DNA of 64,000 nucleotides, from NCBI RefSeq assembly GCF_037975245.1, contig NC_092565.1, forward strand, positions 13,421,499 to 13,485,498. The letters are read 5' to 3'. Numbering within the stretch: the stretch's first letter is position 1; each line of letters starts with the position of its first letter. The notes beneath the pieces are model-generated. The model did no database searches. It saw only the letters and a program-made list of their open reading frames with translations, and was not told the DNA's origin. This document shows, piece after piece, positions 12,601 to 25,940 of this stretch. Both the position numbers and the translations under genes were made by a program. The DNA is from Apostichopus japonicus (Eukaryota > Echinodermata > Holothuroidea > Aspidochirotida > Stichopodidae).

Positions 12601-15600
12601 TTATCATTGTTCTCAATATCAGCATCTTTTTTCTTTGTCACGCTTTTCCATATCCTCATAGAAACGCAGTCCCTGTTTACACAACATTTAAAGCATTTGC
12701 CACAGAACTTTCACTTGCATTATTCATGGGGCTTGATCCAGATGAGAACGAAGCCTTATTTAAACAGGTCTCAGGGCTAGCAACAGCACATTGGCATGGT
12801 AAGTTGGTGTCATCAGCATACAGGTACTCATGCATCAATATACTACTGTGCAGAGAAATGGATTCAAAGGATCGGGTTTCTGTTTTAGCTTCAAGTATCA
12901 CTCTTAAAGAGGTGCATCGATTTTTGACCATGTTTCACCAAAAAAATATATTCTGTGCTTCAGAGATGATCGATAGATATCAGAAGTGGGAACACTGCAG
13001 AAATGTCATGTTAGATATTACATGTACTGTATATTATGTACACTTTGTGTGTATGACCAGGTTTGACCTGTGTTGACCAGCAAGAATGGTTAAAACTTGC
13101 ATTCCATCTCCCTGTCTCCTTTTCCTATCCAATCAAGTTTCCTTTCAAACATCTTAATAAAAGATGAAGACAAAATGAAAGAGGTTGATCAGATCTATAG
13201 CACAAATCATGCGGAAACCATGTCACCTCATTGAAATATTGGACATCGAAACGATGAATGTTACTTTAATCATGTTTGAAAGCGATACCATACAGTAGAC
13301 TAAATCCAACTGAGAATTCCTAATGTATTACAAACTGTGGCACAGCAGGTAGTAGATTGGGAGAGGGACTTTGGCCTCTGGGATGTTAATGTGTCCTGTA
13401 AATTACATGTCATTTACTGTTAGGATCCATGCTGTTCATTGACGTAACATATGTCTGGGTGATAAATGTGGTCATTCACGCGTCCACAGTGACATGAATA
13501 TTCAGTACCATGGAGTCATTTACATTTCACAATCCAATGTATTTGCTTTACGTTTTGACCGTTCCTTGAGTGCGGCATTTATAAGGTTCTCTTGTTCTAT
13601 GTAGTGGGATCTTCATTCCTGGTAGAACTGTCATTGGTTAATGATTGCGTTTATCAGTCATTTGCATTATTTGAATATGTGACGTCAATATTCAGCATCA
13701 TGGAGTCATTTACATTTCACAATCCAATGTATATGCTTTACGTTTTGACCGTTCCTTGAGTGCGGCATTTATAAGGTTCTGTTGTTCTATTTAGTGGGAT
13801 CTTCAATCCTGGTAGAATTGTCATTGGTAATAGTTGCCTTTATCAGTCATGGGCATTATTTGAACATGTGCCCGAACAGCTTTTTAATCATGATAGTCTT
13901 TCCTTGATAGTGGTCCTTATGATAGTGCAGAAGTACCGCAATCGGCTTGAATTATTCATTTAAATATTATATTTTATTTTTTATCTCTAGGTATGATCAC
14001 TCTACCAGTTAAAGTCAGTATTCCCGTACTTGGCCCAACAACTTTCAATAAATCAATGGAAGCACAGGTAAATTATGAAAAAATTTGGTTGCTTTTCATG
14101 GTTCATTATTACAACCTGCTCCCCCCACCCCCCTCCCATGACTCACTGAAGTCATTAACTACATTGTTCAATGAAAAAGATCCTGAGATTATAATGATTT
14201 TATAGCCTCAAAATGTGCTGTCATCTTGCAAGTAAACCTACTGTAGGTGCTTTTAAAGACAATAACAACATATATGCCTTATACCATGTACTATATATAT
14301 ATGACAAGGCTAGACCAGAGATCTGTTGTAATGCATGGTTCCCACACAGTCTGAAAAATGGGAAAAGTCTGTAAAAATGAAAATGAATTTCTCCTGATAC
14401 TTGAAAGTCCTTGTTCAGTTTAGTCCAGGAGAGTGATGAACAATTTTTGTCAGCAGCAGCAGTCAGTTTTGGATGTTTACTCTGATTTATAATTTTCCAT
14501 TAAATTTGCAATTGATTGATAGGAGTTTTACAAGAGGTTACACTTGTAAGGCCTACTATAGGATCACCTACCACTACATCCTCATTAGAGTGTAGGCTTC
14601 ATAGTAAACCATAAAACATGTATTGATTTGGTGAAAAGTGTGGGCTAACATGGTAAATGGCGCTAGACAAGGGATTACTACGTAATAAACGGGGAATGTT
14701 TTTGGCAACTTTTGATACAGATGATAAAACTAAAGAAGATATAATATCACATGAGAGCGCAAGTAATTTATGTGGTAGGGTATGTAACGTTGTAAGAATT
14801 GTGCCTCAACGTCCTACCTCCCCCCCCCCAGTAGCGCTGACGTCCCCCTTCAAGCTTGGTGTCTTGTAAGCAAGTGTTTTCTTTCTGCCTCTGTTACCTT
14901 TTTAGGACAAACTATTAGCAATAATCAAAGAAAAGTTAGATCTATGTAAAGAAGGGTCAGTCCTACATCACTTCAAGTCGGCGGGATTCAAGGATCGCAA
15001 GGAGGTGGAGCAGCACCTTCTCCTCTTCGTCTCTGCAGTTATACCAAAGGCCTTTGCAGCTTTCTTCACGTCTTTCATTCATGCGATTTCAGGTCCCGAC
15101 ATGGTAAGCATTTCATGACTCTGTTTTTCTTCTTGGGGTTTCATGGAAAAAGGGGTAATCAGGCAGTAAAATATAATAATAAATCATGTACTGAATTTCT
15201 GATGGTACTTTTAAAATGACATTGGCAGGCTCAGGGGAATTGTGGTACCAATATACATGTACCTCCATAACCAGTCTATGGTTGGGTAGATGAAGGCGGT
15301 GGTACCCCTGCTAAGCCATTGTAAGGTGGGGTTCTTTTTCTTCCAGGAGAAATCCATGGTTTCCCATCAGAAATGGTTTTACGAATTGTAAAAAAAAAAG
15401 AAGCAAAACGAGCTAAAATTGTCAATTGGATGTTCCACCCAATGTGGTGGATTGCAAGTGATAGGCTATTACCACATGCATGTATGTTGCTGCTCAAGCA
15501 TCGTCAATTAGTCGCTTCCATGTATAAAGGCATATCACACTAGTGGGGCAAAAAAACCTTTGACATTGCTCAGCAGAAATTAAAACAATTCAACGCTTTA

Positions 15601-18600
15601 ACTAGTTATTTAGGATTTGCCATGCTTTTGCTGTGTTCCTCTCTAACGTGTCTCCAATCAGTGTATGGAATTTTTCCATCTGAAGCTTACCCAAAATTTG
15701 GTAACATGTTAGCATACCTCCCCTTGTCTAACCCACTTCTGGCTTAACGCCCCTCGCCGTTCCCTTCCCAATCTACCGTACCGTTATGAAGTTGACCATC
15801 TCTTTATTTCGCAAAGGTTTGGAGGTTTGTTTTTGTGTTTGTCCTGTCTTCATGTCTTTATTGTTCTAGTCTCTATTAGAGTGTGCTGTGATCCCATACC
15901 AGAGTTTAATCCCTGAACATTACAGGAAAAGAATGCTTTGTTGCAAACCAGCAAACAAACAAACAATTCTTTCAGAATGCCCAATCCAGAATACAAAAAA
16001 GTTGTTGTTATATATGTAATCAAGATCAGTGACTTTGAATTTCTTGTTGCATAGGAGATCCACTACTGCCCCAAAATAATATGAGTTTCACTTCTGTGTT
16101 TTGGTCACCCAATTTCCTTGCTATCTATTGGGCAATAATTGCTTTTGCTCGGACGACCTGGACTTTAAAGTTAGACGGAAGACCTAAAATCGTTCTCAAA
16201 AATAGTAAATGTAGACTGGATGTCATTACTTTGTGAATTAAGTGTTTGTCCCTTGATTAACATGTAGGTTTTTTTTGTCAAGTCTGAGAACTAGCATCTA
16301 AATCATCTGAGAAACATCAGGAAATAAATGTCATCCACTGCCTAACCAGGACTACTTTCATTTTCCACTTTTTATTCTACCTTGATGCTAGGAGAATCAC
16401 TGTTGCATGTGTCTCTTTCGTTTGCAGGCTGAATTACGGAGTAAAGCTCGAGAAGATGATGATTACTTAGACTGCATCCAGACAGAGGTTGAGAGATTGT
16501 GGCCTCCATTTTTAGGAGGAAGGAGAAACGTACTAGAAGTAAGTCATTGAACTGTATATTCAAACAGTAAACATCGTATCCGTGCAAACAACCAACAAGA
16601 CAGGATGTGAGCTAGTCTGCAAATATTTGCAGCCTAGGAGGCCCTGGGGCATATAGAGTCTTGTTTAAACCATGGTAGGTGCCTAGCAGCAACTGGAGAT
16701 GTTAGAGAAGTTGATTGATGATATATCAAATAAGGGATATCCCCATCCCCATCCCCATCCCCATCCATCACAGAGATAAAAGGGATAGGAATACTAGAGC
16801 CACCACCGGTAGTTATTGACCTGATTAACTGTTACCCAAATAAAGCAGATAGCAAATATTCATATTGCATCAAGTGTGTTTGTTTTTTCCTTCTTATGTA
16901 TTCCTAAACCTTAAGGCAACAAAAACATTTCATTTCTGTAGTCCAAATTGGACTGTACCATGGTAACGGTGTGTGTGTGTGGGTATGCGTGTGTTTGCAT
17001 GTGTTAGTGACACCTGCTTGTAAACGTGATAACTCCAATAGATTGCCTCGGTTGAATTTCATACTTGGTATACTGTTTCCTCATTGTGAGTTCAAGAACC
17101 CTATCGAAGTCAAAGTCTATGTTGTTCGAAGGTCATTTGGGGTCAACATTGATCAAAGTCTGAGAAGGTTGTTAACACAATTACAGCATTGAAGGACAGG
17201 CCATTTCATTGTATTGATATCATATGGTATCATAAATTTCCTGTTGAGGTAATTTATGGAAAAGTAGAGGAAAGAGTTTGCATGTTGCTTCTGTTCAACA
17301 TTTCTGGGTATCTTCAAGATGTGATGTATGCAATTTGCACATATATTTCGTACTGCAGAGTAAATCCAACTTGTTGTTCTTTTTCTTGTCTCAGCCTATT
17401 TTGCCATGCATTTGCAGATGTTGACATATAAAACCAATAATAAATTTCTCCTCTTCTGTGCAGGATATAGTATTAGACGGTTACAGGATACCCAAGGGTC
17501 ATGTGATCGTGTACATATCCCGCGCAGCCCAGAGAGACCCTGCAGTCTTCTTGGATCCCGATTCATTTAAGCCTCAGAGATGGGTCGGAAAGTGAGTTTC
17601 ATCTCATTTCACAGAGATAATTTGGAGTTATTACATTGAAGACACTGATTTGAATTTTTTTGATTTAGCAATGGCTTCCCTTTGAAAACAATGTCAACCT
17701 TAACCAACTCACATTTGTTACTCACTCCAGTAGCCATTCCTTATGAAACTGTTTATAATTTTCCTGTATCTAAGTTTCAGCAAAGTTGTTGGCTGTCACA
17801 GGTGTAACTTTTCCATCTTCAGACCAACATGAATTCTAATTTATGCATTTAGTTTTCAGGATTTTCTTGTTAAATTGAAGTAGCATGTTTTAGACTCATG
17901 GACATAATCAAATGTGTACGCATGTAGCCGGATTTTCAAGCTTGATGTCAGGATGTACATGGATATATAAACCCACCGACACTATGACATTTTAAGTACA
18001 GTCCCTTCCCTCCATTCCCAGAAGGTCTGGTCATGCATGGTATACCCTGTTACCATAGAGATGGTAGTGGGAAGTAACAAATGTAATAAATATCAACAAC
18101 AGATAACTGACTGGGAAATTATTAACAAAATATGAAAGAGTGAATTAATAAATGAAAACTGTTTAAACAGAGAACTGAGAACCGTTTAAACATGATACCG
18201 TACCTCCTGGTAGAAATCAGGACATTTATATTATAAATTATAATAGCTGTTTCTGGTGAATAAGCAGAAGTCTATTGCAATGAAGTTACAATCAACACTT
18301 CAATGCATTTTTGCATTCTGGTTTCAACATTTTGTCAAGAACTAGCCTGAAGTCTTACCCATTTTGTTAGCCCAGTGAAATCCTTCTTTTTTGGTAATGT
18401 TACAACAGGAGGACCTAAACTAATTTTTAGAAGGAAACCTCCACAAAACTTTACAAAACTGCAAAGGGTGTCAGGTGCATGATTTTCCAATATGTGAGGC
18501 ATTGTTTGCAGAGCAATACCTAGCAATACTTCATTTGTAAAAAAAATTTCCTTTATTTAAAGTAAAGCAGCATGGATAACATTACTTCTTTAGTGAAATC

Positions 18601-19505
18601 AAAGTACTACCAGATGCAAGTATCCACATGTACGCGAGGGATGATGCATTAATATTTCTTTCCTTACCTGTTCCTTCACAGGACCCGTAAAGAGAGGACC
18701 CATGCTGTTCTCATGTATGGAGCTGGACCTCGAAGCTGCGTCGGCCACGACTTAGTCCGTAGAATGATAATGGTAAGATGTGGTAAATAAGAAAATGATA
18801 GATATTAAATGGAGATAAGAAATGGTAAGTTTCTTGGGTAAAGTTAGTTTCTTCTTTTTTCTTTTTTTTCAAATTCTGATATTACAGGTAGCCTGTCACT
18901 CTTTCGAGTTTGTTTCGTTTTTTGCTGGAAAGATCTTAGTTATTCACAAAATTAGTGTATTTCATGTCATCTACGAGGCTTTATTTATGAGTTTGTTTTT
19001 TGTTGTTGTTGTTGGGCCCACAGAAAGTGGTAATGGTCCGAGAGTGAAAGTATTAGTGGCATACACCCTTGGTCTGTAACAGGCTGTAATAAGTCCTGAC
19101 TTTGCTATTCTTCAATACCATACACAGAATTTCACAAAAGTTTTTAAACTAAACAGTAGGTTGTAATTTTGCTTCCAAAAGTGCAATTTTGCCTTTGAGT
19201 AAATAGTATAAAAAGATAGTATGGAGGGTTCATAAAAAGCTTATGGTTCATAAAAGAAAAAAAATTAATCCAAGTAAACTTAAGTTTCCCTTCGTGCAGC
19301 CTACAAAACTCGTAACGAGAATCTCATTAAATTGTAGAAAGCTGTTTCTTGATTCCTTTTGAGAAATGCAATTTATGTGATTGGTAATATAGGTCAAAAT
19401 TTGGAAAACATAACATAACAGTCATTACAGGGATGGTTGGTGGCAGAGCTGATTTGCTAGCTCAAAATTGGTAAAAGAAAATGTCCATTTGCCCATACAT
19501 CTACA

Positions 19506-19594
<89 letters not shown>

Positions 19595-20666
19595 GACCTA
19601 GGAAGACTGTTCATTCTGGATATGGAAACATTTTTGGAATAAAAAATTCCTTACTGTACAATCCTTACCAATGAATTAATTGGTTGATGCCCACAAGTGA
19701 GTGCTACAAATAAGAGATGGACATCTCTGATCTTTTCTGGTTCTCATTTAATTCTTGGACAAATTTAACTCACTTGCTCTACGTAAGTCAGATATGTGGA
19801 ATTTTGAGCAAATCATATGACAAGGAATTGTAAAGTTGGCTTTTCTGGTTGTAGTAATGGTCGTCTTGATGATTTGTTAAATTTCCCACACACTTACAAG
19901 ATCACTCTACTTCAGTTGAATTAGCATTGAAAAGTGCTACGATAATTATTAACTGGATTGGGGATTCAAAAATTATTGTTTTATATCGTATTGGAATGTT
20001 ACTTCTCATACCTTACTGTAATAAAACACGGAATGATAATGTAGATAAATACTGCATACAGCAATGGAATGAAGATAAAGGATTGTAAGAAAGCTTGGAT
20101 GAACTTTGTACTTGATAGGTAGAATAAAAGAACCTTAATGTTCTCTTGAAGTCAGCAATTGTCAATATTTAAATATATATCTTGTTTGAACTATTACTGT
20201 TTAGTGCCCTCATGTAAAATGAGGAAAGGAATTACTAAGGCAACTGTTCTTTTTCTTTATTTTTTTATGATTTTGTAAAGTGGAATATTTTGTCAGTTGC
20301 AGGATAACCAGACTCCATAAATGCTCAAATGGTTTGAGTTTACTCAATTTTATTGCCCAAATCACCTGTTAACATTTGACCCTTACATCTTTTACTTTTA
20401 AATTTTGTATAAAAGTGGAATATTTTATCGGTTGCTTGACAGGCAGACCCACTAAATGCTCAAACCGTTTGTGTTTACTCAATTTTATAGCCCAAGTTAA
20501 CCTTTGACCCCTCAATCACCTTTTTTTATGATCTTTTCAGATGGTGTGCAAGTATCTGGTTCACAACTACGATTGGGATTTTATGACTAATGAGCAGTTG
20601 GATTACAAATGGCTACCAGTGTCCAGGCCAAAAGACCCCCCACCCGCGACATTCACCGCAAGGTGA
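6618..20666 (+). CDS. Divergent cytochrome P450 (nine exons)
   Basis: Heme-thiolate enzyme of the cytochrome P450 superfamily; family and substrate not recognised. Exons: 6618-6807 (acceptor at 6595, so the exon may start at 6596), 12083-12281, 12662-12798, 13991-14067, 14906-15103, 16428-16538, 17464-17591, 18682-18772, 20541-20666. All junctions are GT-AG and keep phase, giving 418 residues from the first ATG. Landmarks: N-terminal GSMGWTLTGDR; helix I region at residues 239-262; ExxR as E287-V-E-R290; FKPQRW at 339-344 (PERF region); heme loop YGAGPRSCVG with Cys366, the usual Phe being Tyr. Helix I reads FVSAVIPKAF, so the usual acidic-Thr pair is missing, and the WxxxR of helix C is not evident. 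The protein is shorter than microsomal P450s (about 490-520) and has no membrane anchor; an upstream exon may supply one. Without the acid-alcohol pair the enzyme may use peroxides or isomerise substrates rather than activate O2, which is inference. Confidence 0.9.
13491..13870. repeat. Two-copy tandem duplication, 190-bp unit, in a P450 intron
   Basis: The copies 13491-13680 and 13681-13870 are in exact 190-bp register. They share CATGGAGTCATTTACATTTC and CTTTACGTTTTGACCGTTCC with a few substitutions. The duplication lies in the intron between the exons ending at 12798 and starting at 13991. Confidence 0.92.
16738..16768. repeat. (CCCCAT)n microsatellite
   Basis: Short perfect hexanucleotide run (CCCCATCCCCATCCCCATCC...) in a P450 intron. 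Confidence 0.9.
19509..19588. repeat. (TA)n microsatellite
   Basis: About 80 bp of nearly uninterrupted AT/TA dinucleotides in the last P450 intron. It is likely length-polymorphic and prone to assembly error. Confidence 0.97.
20278..20527. repeat. Two-copy degenerate duplication just before the last P450 exon
   Basis: Two copies of about 120-130 bp share AGTGGAATATTTT, AATGCTCAAA, GTTTACTCAATTTTAT and a CCTTTGACCC-like block. The second copy runs into the pyrimidine tract and acceptor of the last P450 exon (20541), so the duplication lies next to the splice site. Confidence 0.8.
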
Positions 20667-20746
20667 AAAATACGACGAGGAAGGAAGAAACCCTTGAGAA
20701 AGTACTCTGTATTTAAGGAACGTGTGTCATATACTCCTCTCCGGGG

Positions 20747-20752
20747 AATAAA
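20747..20752 (+). terminator. Candidate polyadenylation signal AATAAA for the P450 gene
   Basis: A canonical AATAAA lies about 80 nt after the P450 stop codon (20664-20666). The position is plausible; the cleavage site is not determined. Confidence 0.6.
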
Positions 20753-22851
20753 ATGATTTAACGACTAGCTCGGTTCGCACACCTTGGAGAAAAGGAATAT
20801 TGATTTTATATTTTAACTGTAAATTTTTGAAACATGAGGCTGTGGCTCGTGGAAGTCTGTCCCGTTTTTGGTATAAAAGATCAAATCATAAAAATTCATC
20901 TTGTATTCATGTAAACATGGCTTAAGAAAAGACATGAAGTCATGTAAAGTAGATTGGGCTTTTCATGATGTCATGTAAAGTGGATTGGGCCTTAGGTTGA
21001 CTCATCATGTTCACCAATACAAACTAAGATAAACATATTGTGTCTCAATGCTGTTTTTTATTCTGAAATATTGAAACAACAAAAAATACGATCAGTTTAG
21101 CCAGTGAATTTAAGATTTTAATATTGCGTATAAAACCTTGAAAGTATCAGATGGAATATTAGTATAAATTAATAGTCCAAATCTGATGATCTCAACAAAC
21201 AAAGTAAACGAAAATCAGGATTTACATGCACAAAGTAGTGTTTTCTCTTAAATTTATACTGTAACAATATTAATATTATATTTATTAATATTAACCTTAC
21301 TTCCATCTTGACACAGGAAGGTTTTTTTTTTTTTTTTCTTGATTATTTTTTCCTTTTAAATATGTGATGTTATTTTTTAAAAGGCCAGACTTGGCTAAAG
21401 GCTATGTTACTTTGAAATTATCATGCAGGGAGGTACTGATAGCAGGATAGCATTGCAGAATGCTATGCAAAGTCAGCAAACCGCTACACACAAGTTCAAA
21501 GATGTTTTTGTACACAGAAAACCGTAATATTTGATTAGAGACAACATCAGGAAATGATACCCAAAATTTGAGCACTAAAGTTTTTGCCAGTCGTGTACTG
21601 AGCAAACACAGTGACTCATTTCAAGGTTGAGTCATTTCATAAACACTGTGAAGTTGAAGGAGGGTAAAGGTCAAGAGAGGTAGAGATCATTTACATATAG
21701 TGTACAAAAAAAATACAAAGTGAAAGGTTATACAATATTGCAGCAATGTTGTTGGAGCCAGGGGTAAGAAGATTATTATCCTCTCCCCCTCCCCCACCCT
21801 CCCGCACCCTAACCACCCACCCTCTCTGTGATTTGCTACTGTATAACAAAACAAAAAAGTCATCCCTCTTTATGACACTAATTTTTGCACTTGATTAGCT
21901 CTCAAAAGAGCAAAGGATTTTTCTGAGTATGCTGCAACCATCTGGACTCCACCTCTATTTCAATGCCTGGCCTATTTAGATTAAAACCACTGAACTTACG
22001 ATCAACGCTGTCATATATCACAGAGTACTGCCAATCTTGTGTTGACCGTTAGCCACAATGTCTTGAATGATTCTATAACATTTCAACCTGTTTGGGACAA
22101 TTTCCTGCAACTTCCTCCTGTGAGGAGTGAAAAGCCCCCCTAGTCTCGGGTGGCACTTACTGATCTACCTCATGGCTGACAATAGTACCACTATATGTGA
22201 ACCACCATTTACTGCAATACTGGTTTGTAGCAGATGAAAAGAGAGGCATTATTAAATTTGTTGCTCTTATCCAATTATTTTGCCCTTTGTATCACCTGAT
22301 GGAAACAGTAGCAAGATTACAGGCACAGAGTCATCAAATAGCCTCAAAGGCTCAATATCTTTTCTATCCATAAGACCTTGCTGAAAATAAAAATAAAATC
22401 ATTGCATCCAGTATGTTCATGAATGACAATTCCAGATTTGGAGTAAAACCTCTCTGTCTGTGGGCAACTTTTTCTATGAAAAAGTTGTTTTTTTCTCTCT
22501 TGCTCTTGAGTAGCAATCTCTAGAAAAAAAATGATATTTCATGCCTCTACTGGCCTTTTGATAATAACGAGTCAGGCTTCCTTTATTTTCAGGAAATCAA
22601 ATCTCTTCTAACATTTGTAAAAATTGTACTGATCTCTCGTCTTTCAAACTTTTTGCTTACATTTTAAACTGTAGAGTTTACAACAGTTCACTTTATTTGT
22701 ACCTTTTTTTCAAGAATGCCGTGCTTTTGGACACATTTATGCTTTGAATTTTTTCTTTCTTTCTTTTCATTTTCTTTTTTAATTGAGAGACTGTAGAGAC
22801 ACTTGTTTTTTATAATCATCTCAGTGAGGAGATGCATTGGAGGCTTCTTCT

Positions 22852-22990
22852 AAATCAACAGCATTTATAAATCAACAGCATTTATAAATCAACAGCGTTT
22901 ATAAATCAACATATTTATAGAATAACAATTTTTATTAGAGGCTTACTATCTTATTAGAGGCTTAATATCTTATTAGAGGCTTACTATCTT
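22852..22990. repeat. Two adjoining short tandem arrays
   Basis: A ~17-bp unit (AAATCAACAGCATTTAT, with variants) occurs four times at 22852-22919. It is followed by a ~19-bp unit (TTATTAGAGGCTTACTATC) three times at about 22934-22990. Confidence 0.9.
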
Positions 22991-23579
22991 CTTAGGCTGA
23001 TATTTGACTCAAAATATGTTTGTTTTCAAATAAGGACTGGTTACAGTTTTGCTAACGTACTTTTGTCCACGTAAAATTTCCATGTCCAACTACCATTTTA
23101 TAGTGCAATATGGTTAATTGATGGACTACATTAATTCCACTAGTTGTTTCTATTTTCTACTTCTAGTGCTTTCCTCTCTCTCCACCCCCCCCCCCCCCCT
23201 TTCTTTGCTTTTCAGTAGTAGTGCATGCAGCTAATATTTAAATTAATATTTTTTTAATGTGTAAGGAACTCACAAAGAGTATTTACAATTTTTCCCAAGA
23301 GTTTGAATTATTATTCATAAATAGAAACTTAATATTTTGGTTTGATAACATTTTACTTCATCTGCTCATATGACAAGTTTCTTGTCATTCTAATAAATCC
23401 ATTCACTGCCAGAATTTTTGATAAGCTGACCATTACTCTATGACCTTCTTTGTCCAAAGGGAAGAAAAGGCTTTGCTCTAACTGTTTGTGGTTTCATTTT
23501 TGAATGGCAGCTTAGGTAGCCTGATACAGACATGGTATATATATAAAACAAAATCTTGTTATAATACCTAGATTGAATA

Positions 23580-23722
23580 ATGCAGATGGGTAGGGTGCCC
23601 AAACCCTCTCGTAGGTCACGGGCCTGCTTGCTCGATAATGCACCATTGTGGGTCCATTTTTTTTCTGGCCCTGATTTCCTGGGCCATATATGGCCCACAG
23701 GCTGTCCAGTTGAGAACCCCTG
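23580..23722. mobile_element. Possible hAT-type element end
   Basis: The segment ends in TTGAGAACCCCTG after GGCCCACAGGCTGTCCAG. Its reverse complement starts CAGGGGTTCTCAA, which resembles common hAT terminal repeats. No matching opposite end was found nearby, so this may be a solo fragment. Confidence 0.4.
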
Positions 23723-25740
23723 ATTTAGATGAATTAGTTGCTTTGTAAGGCAGTTTCAAAAAATGTCGTGTTTTTTTTTTTAATTGAAGTATTAAAATTC
23801 TGTTCATATATATACACTGCTTATTCCAGATGTGTGTCGCCAGCTTTGATTGTAAGATTGTTGGGAGGTGGATGGAAGGAACCAACCTCTTTGGGCAGAA
23901 TAAGGGCTTTGAGAGGTGTCATTGATATTTTGTTAAACAATTCAAAAAAGCAATTTAAGTTAACTGTTTGATTTAGGGCTTGACTATGGACCGCAAGTGA
24001 TAAATATGTCAAAATTTAAATTTAATAATACAAGTATCGATTCAGGGCCCCAAGAAACAACTTTAGCTTTTCTGCCATTGTACCTAATTATATCCCATTA
24101 ATTGAGATTACTGGATTGTGATAGGCTGCCTGCCATTTGAATATTTCCTTGGGCAATTGAGATATAGTTTGCCAAAACTTATCAGAACAAGATTTGGAAA
24201 TGTAGTATTCATGAGCAAAATACTTTTAACGTTAAATCATCAGACACCACACAGCTCACATTTCTGTGAGGAATCTTTAAGGGCTTTCCTAATAAATACA
24301 GTCACTTTTATACCATTTTGTGCAGGAGTTTTGGTCTTTGGTACTAAAGCATGTTTCCATGCAGCCTCAACACCAAATTGTTAGTTGTTTCATTTTTTTT
24401 TAGAAAAAATTAAGTTGGAATGCATCAGAAATTTAATATTGATTATGTACTCGTTTGTGAATAATTCTCGGTCATTTATGAGTTCTAATTCTTGGGGTTA
24501 GGTAGAGAATGTTCTTTTGGGCACAGATCTGGATTGGTGATGAGGAATGCGGAGTTAAGAGGTTGAAATTTGACAATAACTTGCTGTGACGGTTTTAGCA
24601 TTAAATTTAAGGCAAGTGTATAACTTTCGATGATTGTGCGAGCTCCAAGTTATTTTAGACATTTTCCGTTCTTTTTCTATTTTTTTTTTCCTTTTTTGTT
24701 TGTTGGCTGTCATTGTAGATTTCACGTAAAACCCTGATGGAACTGATAGTAACTTTCATAAAGTGCAATTATTTTTTGATTATTTTTTTTTTTACACTTT
24801 GTTCTTTACCAAGGAATAATGTTACTTATTTCAGAGAGAAATTTTGTAAGGGAAAAAATATCAATAATTAGCATTTGGAATTTCAAGCCAAAATTGTTCT
24901 ATCTTTGAATCAAATTATTGAATATCGATATAGTCGTTACAATGCGCAATTATTGAATATTGATATAGTCTTTAAAATGTGCTCCGATTTGCTTTGAATG
25001 AACTTCAATCATGTCATGTACATGTTGAGCCAAGGACGGGTAGATAACATCTTTGTTATCAGCACAAATATATGAATCAGTTTAATATCCTCAGATGACC
25101 AGTTCTAAGAACCGATTTAATGCCAAGTTTTACAAAGGGAAATATACTTAGAGCAGCTTTTTCCAAAGGAACAAGACAATTTGGTTTAAAACTCTTGCTT
25201 ACTTGCAAGCTAGATTTATTGCAGTACCCCCTCAAGTGTACTAATACCTAAACCAGTATGCAGTCTGCTCACCTTTTTATACTTTCAGTACCAGTAATAT
25301 TTTTGATGTCTTGCTAATATATTCATTATTCATATGATAATTCTATTGTAAATTGCTCCTTCATCTGCTCGAGATATCGTCAGGTCTAGCGATTTGTAGA
25401 AAGGTTTGTTGTATGTTTGCTTTCTCTCTTCCATTGAGCAAATTTTCAAACTCTGTGAAGCTGGAGTAGTACATCCTTGTCCAATAGTTGTCATAAGTCA
25501 AAGATTTTTTTATTTAAGACTAGTTCAGCATCGATGCCAACCTTGACAGCCTGTAGCTTGAAGTAAGATCTAGTTAATATATTCCAGCGACAAACATAAG
25601 TTACCTTTAAGAGCAAAATATTGCACACTGAAAGTTGAAACCCCATCTCAGGATCATGTTCCCTAGTTGAGATATAGTTGATCGAATGTAACCTATTGTG
25701 GCTGGCTCATATCCTTGATTGTTCCAGGGAGTTGATGACA

Positions 25741-25940
25741 CTAGGTGGTCTGTAATGACACTAGGTGGTCTGTGATGACACTGTGTGGTCTGTGATGACA
25801 CTGAGTGGTCTGTGATGACACTAGGTGGTCTGTGATGACACAAGGTGATCTGTGATGACACTGAGTGGTCTGTGATGACACTAAGTGGTCTGTGATGACA
25901 CAAGGCGGTCTGTGATGACACAAGGCGGTCTGTGATGTCA
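25741..25940. repeat. 20-bp minisatellite, ten units
   Basis: Ten consecutive 20-bp units of the type CTAGGTGGTCTGTGATGACA, in perfect 20-nt register with point variants (CTGAGTGG, CAAGGCGG, CTGTGTGG). Because 20 is not a multiple of 3, the same amino-acid pattern appears in every minus-strand frame (HHRPxSVIT-like). Those open frames are repeat artefacts. Confidence 0.97.

Noticed and set aside
12537-13076. 179-codon open frame as a separate gene
   Set aside because: Only 12662-12798 is coding, as a P450 exon with clear acceptor and donor. The rest is intron read-through.
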